A stretch of DNA of 64,000 nucleotides from Hanleya hanleyi (Eukaryota; Mollusca; Polyplacophora; Lepidopleurida; Hanleyidae), in NCBI GenBank assembly GCA_036873755.1, contig JAVTVY010036995.1:101721-165720 (forward strand), written 5' to 3'. The position numbers and the translations under genes were made by a program. A model generated the notes under the pieces. The model saw only the letters and a list, made by a program, of their open reading frames with translations, did no database searches and had not been told where the DNA came from. Positions 11,885 through 22,048 of this stretch are shown one piece after another. Position 1 is the first letter of the stretch. The number at the start of each line of letters is the position of its first letter.

Positions 11885-12040
11885 TTGTACCATGGTACAA
11901 AATAATCATAGGCATCCTATAAATACGATTTATGGCAGGCTTGGCATTTTTATCCCATGGTACAAAATAATTATAGGCATCCGATAAATACGAATTATGG
12001 CAGGCTTTGCTATTTTATCCCATGGTACAAAATAATTGTA
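11885..12040. repeat. 65-bp tandem repeat, left block
   Basis: Units containing CCATGGTACAAAATAAT then GGCATCC.ATAAATACGA repeat with a 65-bp period (GGTACAA at 11894, 11959, 12024). The same repeat in the same orientation resumes at 22246. The insertions between are therefore nested inside one tandem array. Confidence 0.85.
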
Positions 12041-12073
12041 GGAGTGAGTGAGTGAGTGAGTGAGTGAATATGA
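12041..12073 (-). mobile_element. SINE tail, severed from its body at 22049-22245
   Basis: GAGTGAGTGAGTGAG then GAATATGA is the reverse complement of the (ACTC)n SINE tail found at 34990, 52010 and 53545. The rest of this SINE is 10 kb away on the other side of the palindromic element. Confidence 0.8.
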
Positions 12074-12151
12074 TACACTCTTAAAACGCAAATGTTAGAT
12101 TTAACATCTAGAGTATTGGAGGAGGGATTAAAGCATTTAGAAAGTGTTGTT

Positions 12152-12217
12152 TCACCACTTTTTAAGTGCTGGATGCAACAGCTTAAATGTTGCATTTAAC
12201 ACTTGAAAGTGGTGAGT
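12152..12217. repeat. Hairpin present only in the left arm
   Basis: TTCACCACTTTTTAAGTG pairs with CACTTGAAAGTGGTGA, enclosing a smaller hairpin ATGCAACA...TGTTGCAT. The right arm (about 21966-21980) is continuous without it, having only the flanking CACCAC/GTAGTATAG sequence. It is either a small hairpin insertion on the left or a hairpin deletion on the right. Confidence 0.6.
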
Positions 12218-12639
12218 AGTATAGAAAGGTGATTTAAGGTAACATTTTCCAGGGAGGTAACTCTCTGTGGCGACAGGTGGCGTTGTTGAGGTCACGGGGA
12301 GGTCAAGTGCACTATAGTTCCGACAGGGGGCGCCACCAGCCCAAGAGACCAAAAAGCTACCTCCGTACACAGAAGAGTTCCAATTTTTGCAGGGTATGTA
12401 ATCCTCCGCGGTGATGCGGTCTGGTGGTGATGCGATCTGCCTCAGCGAAGAGAAAATAGTCCTAAAAACGTGGGGAGCCGGGTAAAAATTCTCCAGACTT
12501 CAAATACGCTGCATGGACGAATTGGGTCGAGTGAAGCTCGCCTTCAGTCATGTCATGGGTGTTTTCATAGAAAAAAAATTAAATAAATAAATAAATAAAA
12601 AGCGGAAAACGGACTCCTACAAATATATGTATTATACAA

Positions 12640-13370
12640 TATACGGGGAATGCCTGTATGGGTATATCCCTATACTGGCTATAGGGGTATAGGTCCATCC
12701 TGGGAAAATTTTTGTGGGGTTTACCATGGGTTGTTTGGTTTTGGTTTTCTCGTCTCGCCAAGAAAAACACGATGGGAGGGGTCCCGGAGCTAAGCGGTGA
12801 AATTTTTCGAAAAGTACGGGGTAGGTCTGTATATAGCCCCATACTGGCTATGGGGGTATAGGTCCAACCTGGGAAATTTTTTGTGGGCTTTACTATGGGT
12901 TGTTTGGTCTTGTTTTTCCCGGAGCGAAACGGTGAAATTTTTGGAAAAGTACCGGGTAGGTCTGTATATAGCCCCATACTGGCCATGGGGGTATAGGTCC
13001 ATCCTGGGAATTTTTTTGTGGGCTTTGCTATGGGTTGTTTGGTCTTGTTTTTCTCATCTCGCCAAGAAAAACACGATGGGAGGGGTCTCGGAGGTAAGCG
13101 GTGACATTTTTCGAAAAGTATCGGGTAGGTCTGTATATAGGCCCATATAGCCCCATACTGGCTATGGAGGTATAGGTCCATCCTGGGAAATTTTTTGTGG
13201 GCTTTACTATGGGTTGTTTGGTCTTGTTTTTCACGTCTCGTCATTTAGAACACGTTGGGAAGGGCCTCGAAGCTAAACGGTTAACTTTTTTTTAAAAGTA
13301 CCGGGTAGGTCTGTATATAGGCCCATATAGGCCTACTGGCTATGGGGGTATAGATCCATACTGGGTGGAC
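12640..13370. repeat. 155-bp tandem repeats, left arm
   Basis: About five units contain CTGGCTATGGGGGTATAGGT, a GGGTTGTTTGGT block and AAGCGGTGAAATTTTTCGAA. The mirrored block is 20975-21600. Frames such as 12579-13244 (- strand) are products of the repeat and not genes. Confidence 0.85.
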
Positions 13371-13679
13371 GTTTTGGGGTCTAGGTGAGCCCCTGGTGGA
13401 CCTATGGTGTCGTATGAGGTTTTATTTTGAAGCTCTCGTGAAGGAGCATCCGACTGGGCTAATGTATCGTCCGTTTTTAATATTCTGCGCATGCGCAGTC
13501 TGGCCGTGTTATAGAAATCCGGCATTTTGGGGGGTGCGTGGGGGTGTGTTTAGGGTAGAGATGGACCACTATGGGTCCAAAAGGATCGTGGGAGGTGTCC
13601 AAGTGAAGCTTGTGTGGGGTAGAGTCAGCATGGCGTGTTTTATATTGCAAGTCGCGTCAATCTGCGCATGCGCAGTTGG

Positions 13680-16130
13680 ATGTAGTAAGTAAAGTGGCCA
13701 TTTTGGGGGGTGCGTGGAGGTGGATTTGGGGTAGAGCGGGACCATCTTGGTCCGAATGCGTCGTGGGAGGTGTCATTTTGTAGCTCTTGGGGGTGTAGAC
13801 CCCGATTGGAGGGCTGTCCCCAGCATCTGTGACGTCACCGGTGACGTCATCAGTAGGAGTAGTAACGAAAGTGGACATTTTGGGGCAGTGAAGGAAGGTG
13901 TTTGGGGTAGAGAGGGACCATTCTTGGTCCGCATGCGTTGTGGGAGGTGTCATTTTGTAGTTCTCGGGGTGTACATCCCGATTTGAGGGATGTTCACGTC
14001 ATCGGTGACGTCATCAGTACGAGTAGTAGCGAAAGTGGGCATTTTGGGGTAGTGAAGGAAGGTATTTGGTGTAGAGAGGGACCATCCTTGGTCCGAATGC
14101 GTCGTGGAAGGTGTCATTTTGTAGTTCTCGGGGTGTAGACCCGATTTGCGGTGTGTCCACAGCATCTGTGACGTCATCTGTGACGTCATCAGTAGGAGTA
14201 GTAGCCAAAGTGGGCATTTTGGGGCAGTAAAGGAAGGTGTATGGTGTAGAGATGGACTCATCCTTGGTCCGAATGGACCGTGTGGGGTATCAGTGTGAAG
14301 CTCTCGTGGGTCAGACTGGTTTGTTTTCATTGGAACTCGCGCCAATCGGCGCATGCGCAGTTGGCCAGTGGGTTTTCCCCGTCGTTCCTCCGTCTTCCAT
14401 CCGGATAGTGGTCCGAATGGACCGTGTGGGGTATCAGTGTGAAGCTCTCGTGGGTCAGACTCACTTGTTTTCATTGGAAGTCGCGCCAATCTGCGCACGT
14501 GCAGTTGGCCAGTGGGTTTTCCCTGTCGTTCCTCCGTCTTCCACCCGGCTACTGTGGTTTTACATCCGGGTCCTCGTCTTAAGACAGGTGGCTTCCATGC
14601 ACAGAATACAGTGCTCTGCGCATGTCCATGTATTCTGTGCATATCCAGGCACATGATGAGGGGCACATGTTCATTCCTATGTACAGAAACCACCACCAAC
14701 ACCACCACACACCACCACCACCACACACCACTACCTCCACCACCGCCATCACCACCACCACCACCACCACACTCCACTACCTCCACCTCCATCACTACCA
14801 CCACCACCACACACCACCGCCACCACACACCACCACAGCCACCACCACCACCACCACCACCACCACCGGGCGTTGACGGGCGTCAACGCCCGGTGGTGGT
14901 GGTGGGAGCTCCCGTGAGGCAGAGCTCTTGGATCGAAGCTCTTGGAACTCAGAGCGTGTGGAGCGCAGAGTGCGGAAGTGACGTCATCGTTTTACATCCG
15001 CGTCCTCATCTTACATCCGGGTTTTTCCATGTTTACTGTCACGTTTTTCCATGTTTACTGTCAGAGCTCGAAAGTGACGTCATCGCATGCATGCGCGCGT
15101 ACCTGTGGTGTACCCTACGGGTATAGGGTAGACCAGGGATGCCCCACCATTTTGGGGTGTGAAGGAACGTGTTTGGGGTAGAAATGGACCATTCGTGGTC
15201 CGGATGCGTCGTGGGATGTGTCAAAGTGAAGCCTTCATGGTGTACATGCCGATTTGAGGATGTTCACGTCATCTGTGACGTCATCAGTACGAGTAGTAGC
15301 GAAAGTGGGCATTTTGGAGTTGTGAAGGAAGGTGTTTGGGGTAGAGATGGGCCATCCTTGGTCCAAGTGGGCAGTGTGGGGTGTCATCTTGGAGTTCTCG
15401 CGGTGCAGACCACGATTTGAGGGAAGTTCACGTCATCTGTGACATCATTGGTGACGCCATCAGTACGAGTATTAGACAAAGTGGGTATCCTGGGGGTGTG
15501 AAAGAAGGTGTTTGGGATAGAGAGGGACCATCCGTGGTCCGAATGGGGCGTGGGAGGTGTCAAAGTGAAGCTCTCGTGGTGTACACCACGATTTATGGGA
15601 TGTTCACGTCATCTGTGACGTCATTGGTAGAAATACTAGCCGAAGTGGGCGTTTTCGGGGTGTGAAGGAAGGTGTTTGGGGTAGAGATGGTCCATCCTTG
15701 GTCCGAATGCGTCGTGTGGGGTGTCAATTTGTAGCTCTCGGGATGCAGGCCCGATTTGAGAGATGTTTACGTCATCTGTGGCGTCATCAGTAGGAGTATT
15801 AGCAAAGTGGGTATTTTGGGGCACTAAAGGAACGTGTTTGGGGTAGAGATGAACCATGTTTGGTCCAAATGGCCCGGTTGAGGTATCCAAGTGAAGCTTT
15901 CGTGGGGTAGAGTCGGACTGGCGTGTTTTTTATTGCTAATCGCACCAACCTGCGCATGCGCAGTTGGTGTGTAGTAAGTAAAGTGGTTATTTTGGAGAAT
16001 CGAAGCTCTCGTGGTACAGACCACGATTTGAGGGATATCCACGTAATCTGTGACGTCATCAGTACGAGTAGTAGCGAAAACGGCCATTTTATGTGTGCAA
16101 TGAAGTGCGTTTGAAAGGGGCCATCTTCGG
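13680..16130. repeat. CRE/NRF-1-bearing satellite, left arm
   Basis: Units of about 170-200 bp contain GGTGTTTGGGGTAGAGA, GGACCA....TGGTCC, a variable palindrome after GCTCTCG, CGTCATCTGTGACGTCATCA and a GCGAAAGTGGGCATTTTGGG block. They are interrupted at 14235-15130 by a module with TGCGCATGCGCAG and (CAC)n. The mirrored satellite is 18360-20890. Confidence 0.85.
14686..14872. repeat. (CAC)n microsatellite block, left arm
   Basis: Imperfect CAC/ACC repeats adjoin the palindrome CGGGCGTTGACG...CGTCAACGCCCG (about 14867-14893). The mirrored (GGT)n is at about 19615-19835, and a third block is in the spacer (17288-17395). Histidine- and proline-rich frames here are artefacts. Confidence 0.9.
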
Positions 16131-16154
16131 TCTGGCTACCTGGTAGAGTTACCT

Positions 16155-16208
16155 GTGTGTGTGTACGTTTGTGTGTGTACGTGCTTGCGTGCGTATGCGT
16201 GAGGGTGT

Positions 16209-16252
<44 letters not shown>
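16155..16252. repeat. (GT)n microsatellite, left arm
   Basis: Imperfect GT repeat with interspersed GC steps. Its mirrored (CA)n lies at 18160-18352 in the right arm and is roughly twice as long. Confidence 0.9.
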
Positions 16253-16253
<1 letters not shown>

Positions 16254-16329
16254 TAGCCACATTGTGCTTAGCCGTCTCTCTTTCGGAAGATATGGAGCCG
16301 TTCTTTTCTGTCGCTGTGAGACGAAACTG

Positions 16330-16524
16330 TCATTGCCACAGCGTCAGGGGCAATAGGGCAAAGACCATTGTGAGACCAACGAGCCGTCGCTGGTTCCGGC
16401 GTAAGCGCTCGTGGTGCATATCCCAGGCATCACGGATGGCTCTCATAGTCCAGTAGTGGTGGGTGATAGCACACCTCTCCATCGAGTCCACTCTATCGAG
16501 AACCGCTTCTGTGAACTCTTTCAA
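16330..16524 (-). CDS. Hypothetical 64-aa frame, left-arm copy
   Basis: A 64-codon frame ([20 protein letters not shown] at the start, LVGLTMVFALLPLTLW at the end) that could begin at the TTG at 16522-16524 or at an internal ATG. The inverted arm keeps the same frame at 17883-18077, equal in length and with the same stop. In both arms it stays open upstream to a shared TAA, about 28 codons earlier. The N-terminal part looks helical and charged. The last 15 residues are hydrophobic and could be a membrane segment. No family is recognised. It may be the remains of a larger gene. Confidence 0.35.
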   Translation of the reverse strand: MKEFTEAVLDRVDSMERCAITHHYWTMRAIRDAWDMHHERLRRNQRRLVGLTMVFALLPLTLWQ

Positions 16525-16630
16525 GTCTGGCGTCGCCCCTCGGTGTCGTCGCCTTCTCCAAACATGGACCGAACCACTGCTCGGTAACCCGTGAGTGAAT
16601 TACCACGGTCGCATGCTGTAAAATACGAGT

Positions 16631-17778
16631 CGCATAGGGATGGGTCTCCGTCATGGCTCTGCAACAGTAGGAATGGGGTGTGGGGTCCAGGGGGACGTGT
16701 TTTTTAGACCATGTTACACATGCGCGCCTACACGTAGCTCTACGTGTGTAGTCCGTGATAAGTACTATTCTGATTGGTGAGTCCAAAAAGAGAGCAACAA
16801 CAACAACAACAAAGATTACAGGTTACAGATTATTATCCCTTCATCACAGCACATCCACGCTGGCGGGACCGCTATGGGTGTGTTTACAATTCACTTATGA
16901 TATTGTCCGTGTATTCAGAAGTTCATTGTGCTGATCTCAGACTGCTCTTGTCCAATCAGAAGCCGACCCTCAGAATAAATATAAGTCATGTTGAAGGATG
17001 GAACACAAACTGTGGACGTCTTTCGGATTGATGGGGATCAACTGACTGTGGAGTCTGAAGACTCGACTGCAATGCTGGCATTCAGGGCTGGGTGCCTTAT
17101 GGACCGACCGTTGATGTCACCGTAAATTATCCTTACGATTAAATGACTTCCTGCAGATCGAACATGTATACTCGCCAACAGCATCTTGAAAAGTAGACTC
17201 ATGGATGGGGTCAAACATCACGGGTTCCTCAGCCCTCAAGCGTGCATGTCCATGGATTACATGAGGGACACATGTTCATTCCTATATGTACAGACACCAC
17301 CACCAACACCACCACCACACATTACCACACACCACCACCACCATCACCACACACACACATCACCACCACCACCACCACCACACACCACCACTGTCACAAG
17401 ACAGGTGGCGCCCCTCGGAGATCTTGCATATAAACACGACATGCATCACACACACATACCTGGTGCATCCTGTACCCTATAGCCCGTAGGGCATAGGGTA
17501 CACCAGCATGCGGGTGTACCAGGTATGTGTGTGTGTGTGATGCATGTTGTGTTTATATGCTAGAGTTCCGAGGGGCGCCACCTGACAACATCCGGTTCCG
17601 GTCACGTGACAGTAAACATGAACAAAACCCGGATGTAAGATGAGAACCCGGATGTAAAACGATGACGTCACTTCTCAGCTCTGAGCTCCACACGCTTTGA
17701 GCTCCAAGAGCTCCGATCCAAGAGCTCTGCCACACGGAAGCTCCCACCACCACCGGGCGTTGACGCCCGTCAACGCCT
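16631..17778. other. Central spacer of the palindromic element
   Basis: The first 600 bp (16631-17240) have no mirror copy. They include (AAC)n at 16795-16812, a CCAAT box (16952-16956) and TATA-like AATAAATATAAG (16974-16985). A 45-codon ATG frame runs from 16988 to 17125 (MLKDGTQTVDVFRIDG at its start). From 17240 the spacer holds a (CAC)n copy, a small palindrome (17397-17592) and a further copy of the arm module ending in the GGCGTTGACG palindrome (17755-17778). Confidence 0.6.
17397..17592. repeat. Inner palindrome within the spacer
   Basis: CAGGTGGCGCCCCTCGGA at the left and TCCGAGGGGCGCCACCTG at the right are inverted. Between them the ATATAAACACGACATGCATC and CACACACATACCTGGT blocks mirror each other around about 17490. 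It is an inverted repeat inside the larger one. Confidence 0.8.
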
Positions 17779-17882
17779 CGTATTTTACAGCATGCGACAG
17801 TGGTTAATTCACTCACGGGTTACCGAGCAGTGGTTCGGTCCATGTTTGGAGATGTCGACGACAACGAGGGGCGACGCCAGAC

Positions 17883-18077
17883 CTGAAAGAGTTCACAGAA
17901 GCGGTTCTCGACAGAGTGGACTCGATGGAGAGGTGTGCTATCACCCACCACTACTGGACTATGAGAGCCATCCTTGATGCCCGGGCTATGGACCACGAGC
18001 GCTCACGCCGGAACCAGCGACGGCTCGTTGGTTTCACAATGGTCTTTGCCCTATTGACACTGACGCTGTGGCAATGA
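17883..18077 (+). CDS. Hypothetical 64-aa frame, right-arm copy
   Basis: Inverted counterpart of 16330-16524. It keeps length, frame and stop, with a few substitutions (for example ...[19 protein letters not shown] where the left has ...MRAIRDAWDMHHERLRRNQ). It begins at a CTG codon, with no ATG in the same position, so the start is uncertain. Conservation may reflect arm-to-arm gene conversion more than selection. Confidence 0.35.
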   Translation: MKEFTEAVLDRVDSMERCAITHHYWTMRAILDARAMDHERSRRNQRRLVGFTMVFALLTLTLWQ

Positions 18078-18159
18078 CAGTTTCGTCTTACAGCGACAGA
18101 AAAGAATGGCTCTTTAGAGCCTTCATATCTTCCGAAAGAGAGACGGCAAAGCACAACGT

Positions 18160-18352
18160 TCACACACACACAGGCGCGCGCGCGCGGACGCACAAACACA
18201 CACGCACACACACACACACGCACACACACGCACACACACACGCACACACACACGCACACGCACGCACGCCCAGAGGTACACACACACACACACACACACA
18301 CGCACACCCTCACGCACACGCATGCATGCACGTACACACACAAACGCACTCC
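18160..18352. repeat. (CA)n microsatellite, right arm
   Basis: Imperfect CA repeat, inverted partner of 16155-16252. A GCGCGCGCGC run lies near its left edge. Confidence 0.9.
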
Positions 18353-18359
18353 ATTGCAC

Positions 18360-20890
18360 ACATAAAATGGCCGCTTTCGCTACTACTCGTACTGATGACA
18401 TCACAAATGACATGGATATCCCTCAAATCGTGGTCTGTACCACGAGAGCTTCGATTTGACACCCTACACACCACCCTTGGATGAGATATAGAACCTCAAA
18501 CTCTCACATATACCCTTGTGCACCTCCAAAATAATCACTTTACTTACTACACACCAACTGTGCATGCGCAGATTGGTGCGACTAGCAATACAAAACACGC
18601 CAGTCCGACTCTACCCCACGAAAGCTTCACTTGGATACCTCAACCGGGCCATTTGGACCAAACATAGTTCATCTCTACCCCAAACACCTTCCTTCACTGC
18701 CCCAAAATACCCACTTTGCTAATACTCCTACTGCTGACGTCACCAATGACGTGAACATCCCTCAAATCGAGGTCTGCACTCCGAGAGCTACAAAATGACA
18801 TGACACCCCACACGACGCATTCGGCCCAAGGATGGACCATCTCTGCCCCAAACACTTTCCTTCACACCCCGAAAACGCCCACTTTGGCTAGTATTCCTAC
18901 TGATGACGTCACCAATGACGTCACAGATGACGTGAACATCCCACAAATCGTAGTGTACACCACGGGAGCTTCACTTTGATGGTCCCTCTCTACCCCAAAC
19001 ACCTTCTTTCACACCCCCAGAATATCCACTTTGGCTAATACTCCTACTGATGACGTCACCAATGGCGTCACAGATGACGTGAACATCCCTCAAATCGTGG
19101 TTTGCACCACGAGAACTACAAGATGACACCCAACACACTCCACTTGGACCACGGATGGTCCATCTCTACCCGAAACACCTTCCTTCACAACTCCAAAATG
19201 CTCACTTTCGCTACTACTCGTACTGATGACGTCACAGATGACGTGAACATCCCTCAAATCGGGATGTACACCATGAAAGCTTCACTTACCACGGATGGTC
19301 CATTTCTACCCCAAACAACTTCCTTCACACCCCAAAATGGCGGGGCATCCCTGGTGTACCCTATATCCGTAGGGTACACCACAGATACGCGAGCATGCAT
19401 CCGATGACGTCACTTCCGAGCTCTGACAGTAAACATGGAAAAACGTGACAGCAAACATGAGAAAACCCGGATGTAAGAGGACACGGATGTAAAACGATGA
19501 CGTCGCTTCCGCGCTCTGAGCCCCACACGCTTTGCGCTCCAAGAGCTTCGATCCAAGAGCTCTGCCACACGGGAACTCCCACCACCACCGGGCGTTGACG
19601 CCCGTCAACGCCCGATGGTGGTGGTGGTGGTGGTGGTGGTGGCGGCTGTGGTGGTGTGTGGTGGCGGTGGTGTGTGGTGGTGGTGGTGGTGGAGGTAGTG
19701 GTGTGTGATGGTGGTGGTGGAGGTGATGGTAGTGGTGGTGGTGATGGTGGTGGTGATGGTGATGGTGGTGGTGGAGGTAGTGGTGTGTGGTGGTGGTGGT
19801 GGTGTGTGCTGGTGGTGATGTTGGTGGTGGTGACTTCATAGGAATGAACATGTGTCCCTCATCACATGCCTGGATATGCACAGAATACATGGACATGCGC
19901 AGAGTACATGTATTCTGTGCATGGAAGCCACCTGTCTTAAGACGAGGACCCGGATGTAAAACGACAGTAGCCGGATGGAAGACGGAGGAACGACGGAAAA
20001 AACTCACTGGCCAACTGCACATGCGCAGACTGGCGCGACTTCCAATGAAAACAAGCCAGTCTGACCCACGAGAGCTTCACATTGATACCCCACACGGTCC
20101 ATTCGGACCACTATCCGGATGGAAGACGGAGGAACGACGGGAAAAACCCACTGGTCAACTGCGCATGCGCCGATTCGCGCGACTTCCAATGAAAACAAGC
20201 CAGTCTGACCCACGAGATCTTCACACTGATACCCCACACGGTCCATTCGGACCAATAATGGTCTATCTCTACACCAAATACCTTCCTTCACTGCCACAAA
20301 ATGCCCGCTTTGGCTACTACTCGTACTGATGACGTCACAGATGACGTGAATATCCCCCAATCGGGATGTACACCCCGAGAACTACAAAATGACACCTCCC
20401 ACGACGCATTCGGACCAAGGATGGTCCCTCTCTACCCCAAACACACCTCCACACACCCCCAAAATGCCCACTTTGGCTACAACTCCTACTGATGACGTCA
20501 TCAATGACGTCACAGATGACGTGAACATCCCTCAAATCGGGATGTACATCCCGAGAGCTACAAAATGACACCTCCCACGACGCATTCGGACCAAGGATGG
20601 TCCATCTCTACCCCAAATACCTTCCTTCACCGCCCCAAAATGACCCCTTTCGTTACTACTCCTACTGATGACGTCACCAATGACGTCCCAGATGACCCGA
20701 AACGCCCTCAAATCGGAGTCTGCACCCCGAGAGCTACAAAATGACACCTCCCACGACGCATTCGGACCAAGGATGGTCCATCTCTACCCCAAATACCTTC
20801 CTTCACCGCCCCAAAATGACCCCTTTCGTTACTACTCCTACTGATGACGTCACCAATGACGTCCCAGATGACCCGAAACGCCCTCATTGA
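18360..20890. repeat. CRE/NRF-1-bearing satellite, right arm
   Basis: Inverted counterpart of 13680-16130 with the same unit order. The last two units, starting near 20558 and 20734, are practically identical over about 155 bp (period 176), a recent duplication that the left arm lacks. Confidence 0.85.
19615..19835. repeat. (GGT)n microsatellite block, right arm
   Basis: Inverted partner of 14686-14872, again next to a GGGCGTTGACG/CGTCAACGCCC palindrome (about 19590-19612). Confidence 0.9.
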
Positions 20891-20974
20891 ATATTGAATA
20901 CCCGAATATTGAAAACGGACGATACATTAGTCCGGTCGGATGCTCCTCCACGAGAGCTTCAAAATAGGGGCTCA

Positions 20975-21600
20975 CCTAGACCCCAAAACGTCCACCCAGT
21001 ATGGACCTATACCCCCATAGCCAGTAGGCCTATATTGGCCTATATACAGACCTACCCGGTACTTTTCAAAACATTTCACCGCTTAGCTCCGGGACCCCTC
21101 CCATGGTGTTTTTCTTGGGGAGACGAGAAAAACAAGACCAAACAACCCATAGTAAAACCCACAAAATATGTCCCAGGTTGGACCTATACCCCCATAGCCA
21201 TGCAGTATGGGGCTATATGGACCTATATACAGACCTACCCGGTACTTTTCGAAAAATTTCACCGCTTAGCTCCGGGACCCCTCCCATCGTGTTTTTCTTG
21301 GCGAGACGAGAAAAACAAGACCAAACAACCCATAGTGAAGCCCACAAAAAAAATCCCAGGTTGGACCTATACCCCCATAGCCAGTATGGGACTATATGGG
21401 CCTATATGGGCCTATATACAGATCCACCCGGCACTTTTCGAAAAATTTCACCGCTCAGCTTCGGGACCCCTCCCATCGTGTTTTTCCTTGGCGAGACGAG
21501 AACAACAAGACCAAACAACCCATAGTAAACCCCACAAAAAAATTCCCAGAATGGACCTATACCCCCATAGCCAGTATGGGGATATACCCATACAGGCATT
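20975..21600. repeat. 155-bp tandem repeats, right arm
   Basis: About four units in inverted orientation relative to 12640-13370, with the same CCTATACCCCCATAGCCAGT and TCACCGCTTAGCTCCGGGAC blocks. The open frame 20894-21697 arises from these stop-poor repeats. Confidence 0.85.
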
Positions 21601-22048
21601 TCCCGTATATTGTATAATACATATAATTGTAGGATTCCGTGTTCCGCTTTTTATTTTTTTATTTTTATTTTTTTCTGTGAAAACACCCATGACATGACTG
21701 AAGAGAGCTCCACTCGACCCAATCGGTCCATGCAGTGTATTTGAAGTCTGGAGAATTTTCCCCCGGCTCTCCACGTATTTAGGACCATTTTCTCTTCGCG
21801 GTGGCAGACCGCATCACCACTAGACCGCATCACCGCGGAGCTGGTATCGCCCCCTGTCGGAACTATAGTGCACTTGACCTCCCCGTGACCTCAACAACGT
21901 CACCTGTCGCAACAGAGAGTTACCTCCCTGGAAAATGTTACTTTAAATCACCTTTCTATACTACTGTGGTGAATACAACACTTTCTAAATGCTTTCCCTC
22001 CTTCAATACTCTAGATGTTGAATCTAGCATTTGCGTTGTGAGAGTGTA

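Larger units (their letters stand above)
12076..22046. mobile_element. Giant palindromic (foldback) element, about 9.97 kb, TA-flanked
   Basis: Two arms, about 12076-16630 and 17779-22046, are inverted copies of each other, module by module. The outer ends are CACTCT.A.AACGCAAATG inverted repeats, flanked by TA (12074-12075 and 22047-22048). Removing the element restores a SINE sequence apart from one base. Matching modules in mirror order are: a terminal region, a 155-bp repeat block, a CRE/NRF-1-rich satellite, a (CAC)n block, a (GT)n block and a 64-codon frame. No transposase is seen. TA duplication suggests mobilisation by a Tc1/mariner-type enzyme supplied elsewhere. A segmental inverted duplication is the alternative, but the clean SINE break favours insertion. 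Confidence 0.8.

Noticed and set aside
14512..15126. His/Pro/Thr-rich frame of about 200 codons and its mirrored partner
   Set aside because: Translation of the (CAC)n block and the neighbouring module of the palindromic element; both strands are open.
18123..18413. Cys/Val-rich frames over the (CA)n and (GT)n tracts
   Set aside because: Dinucleotide microsatellite translated in different phases.
12579..21697. Frames reading KQDQTTHSK and GWTYTPIASMGLY in both arms
   Set aside because: Products of the 155-bp repeat units in the palindrome arms, not a conserved protein family.
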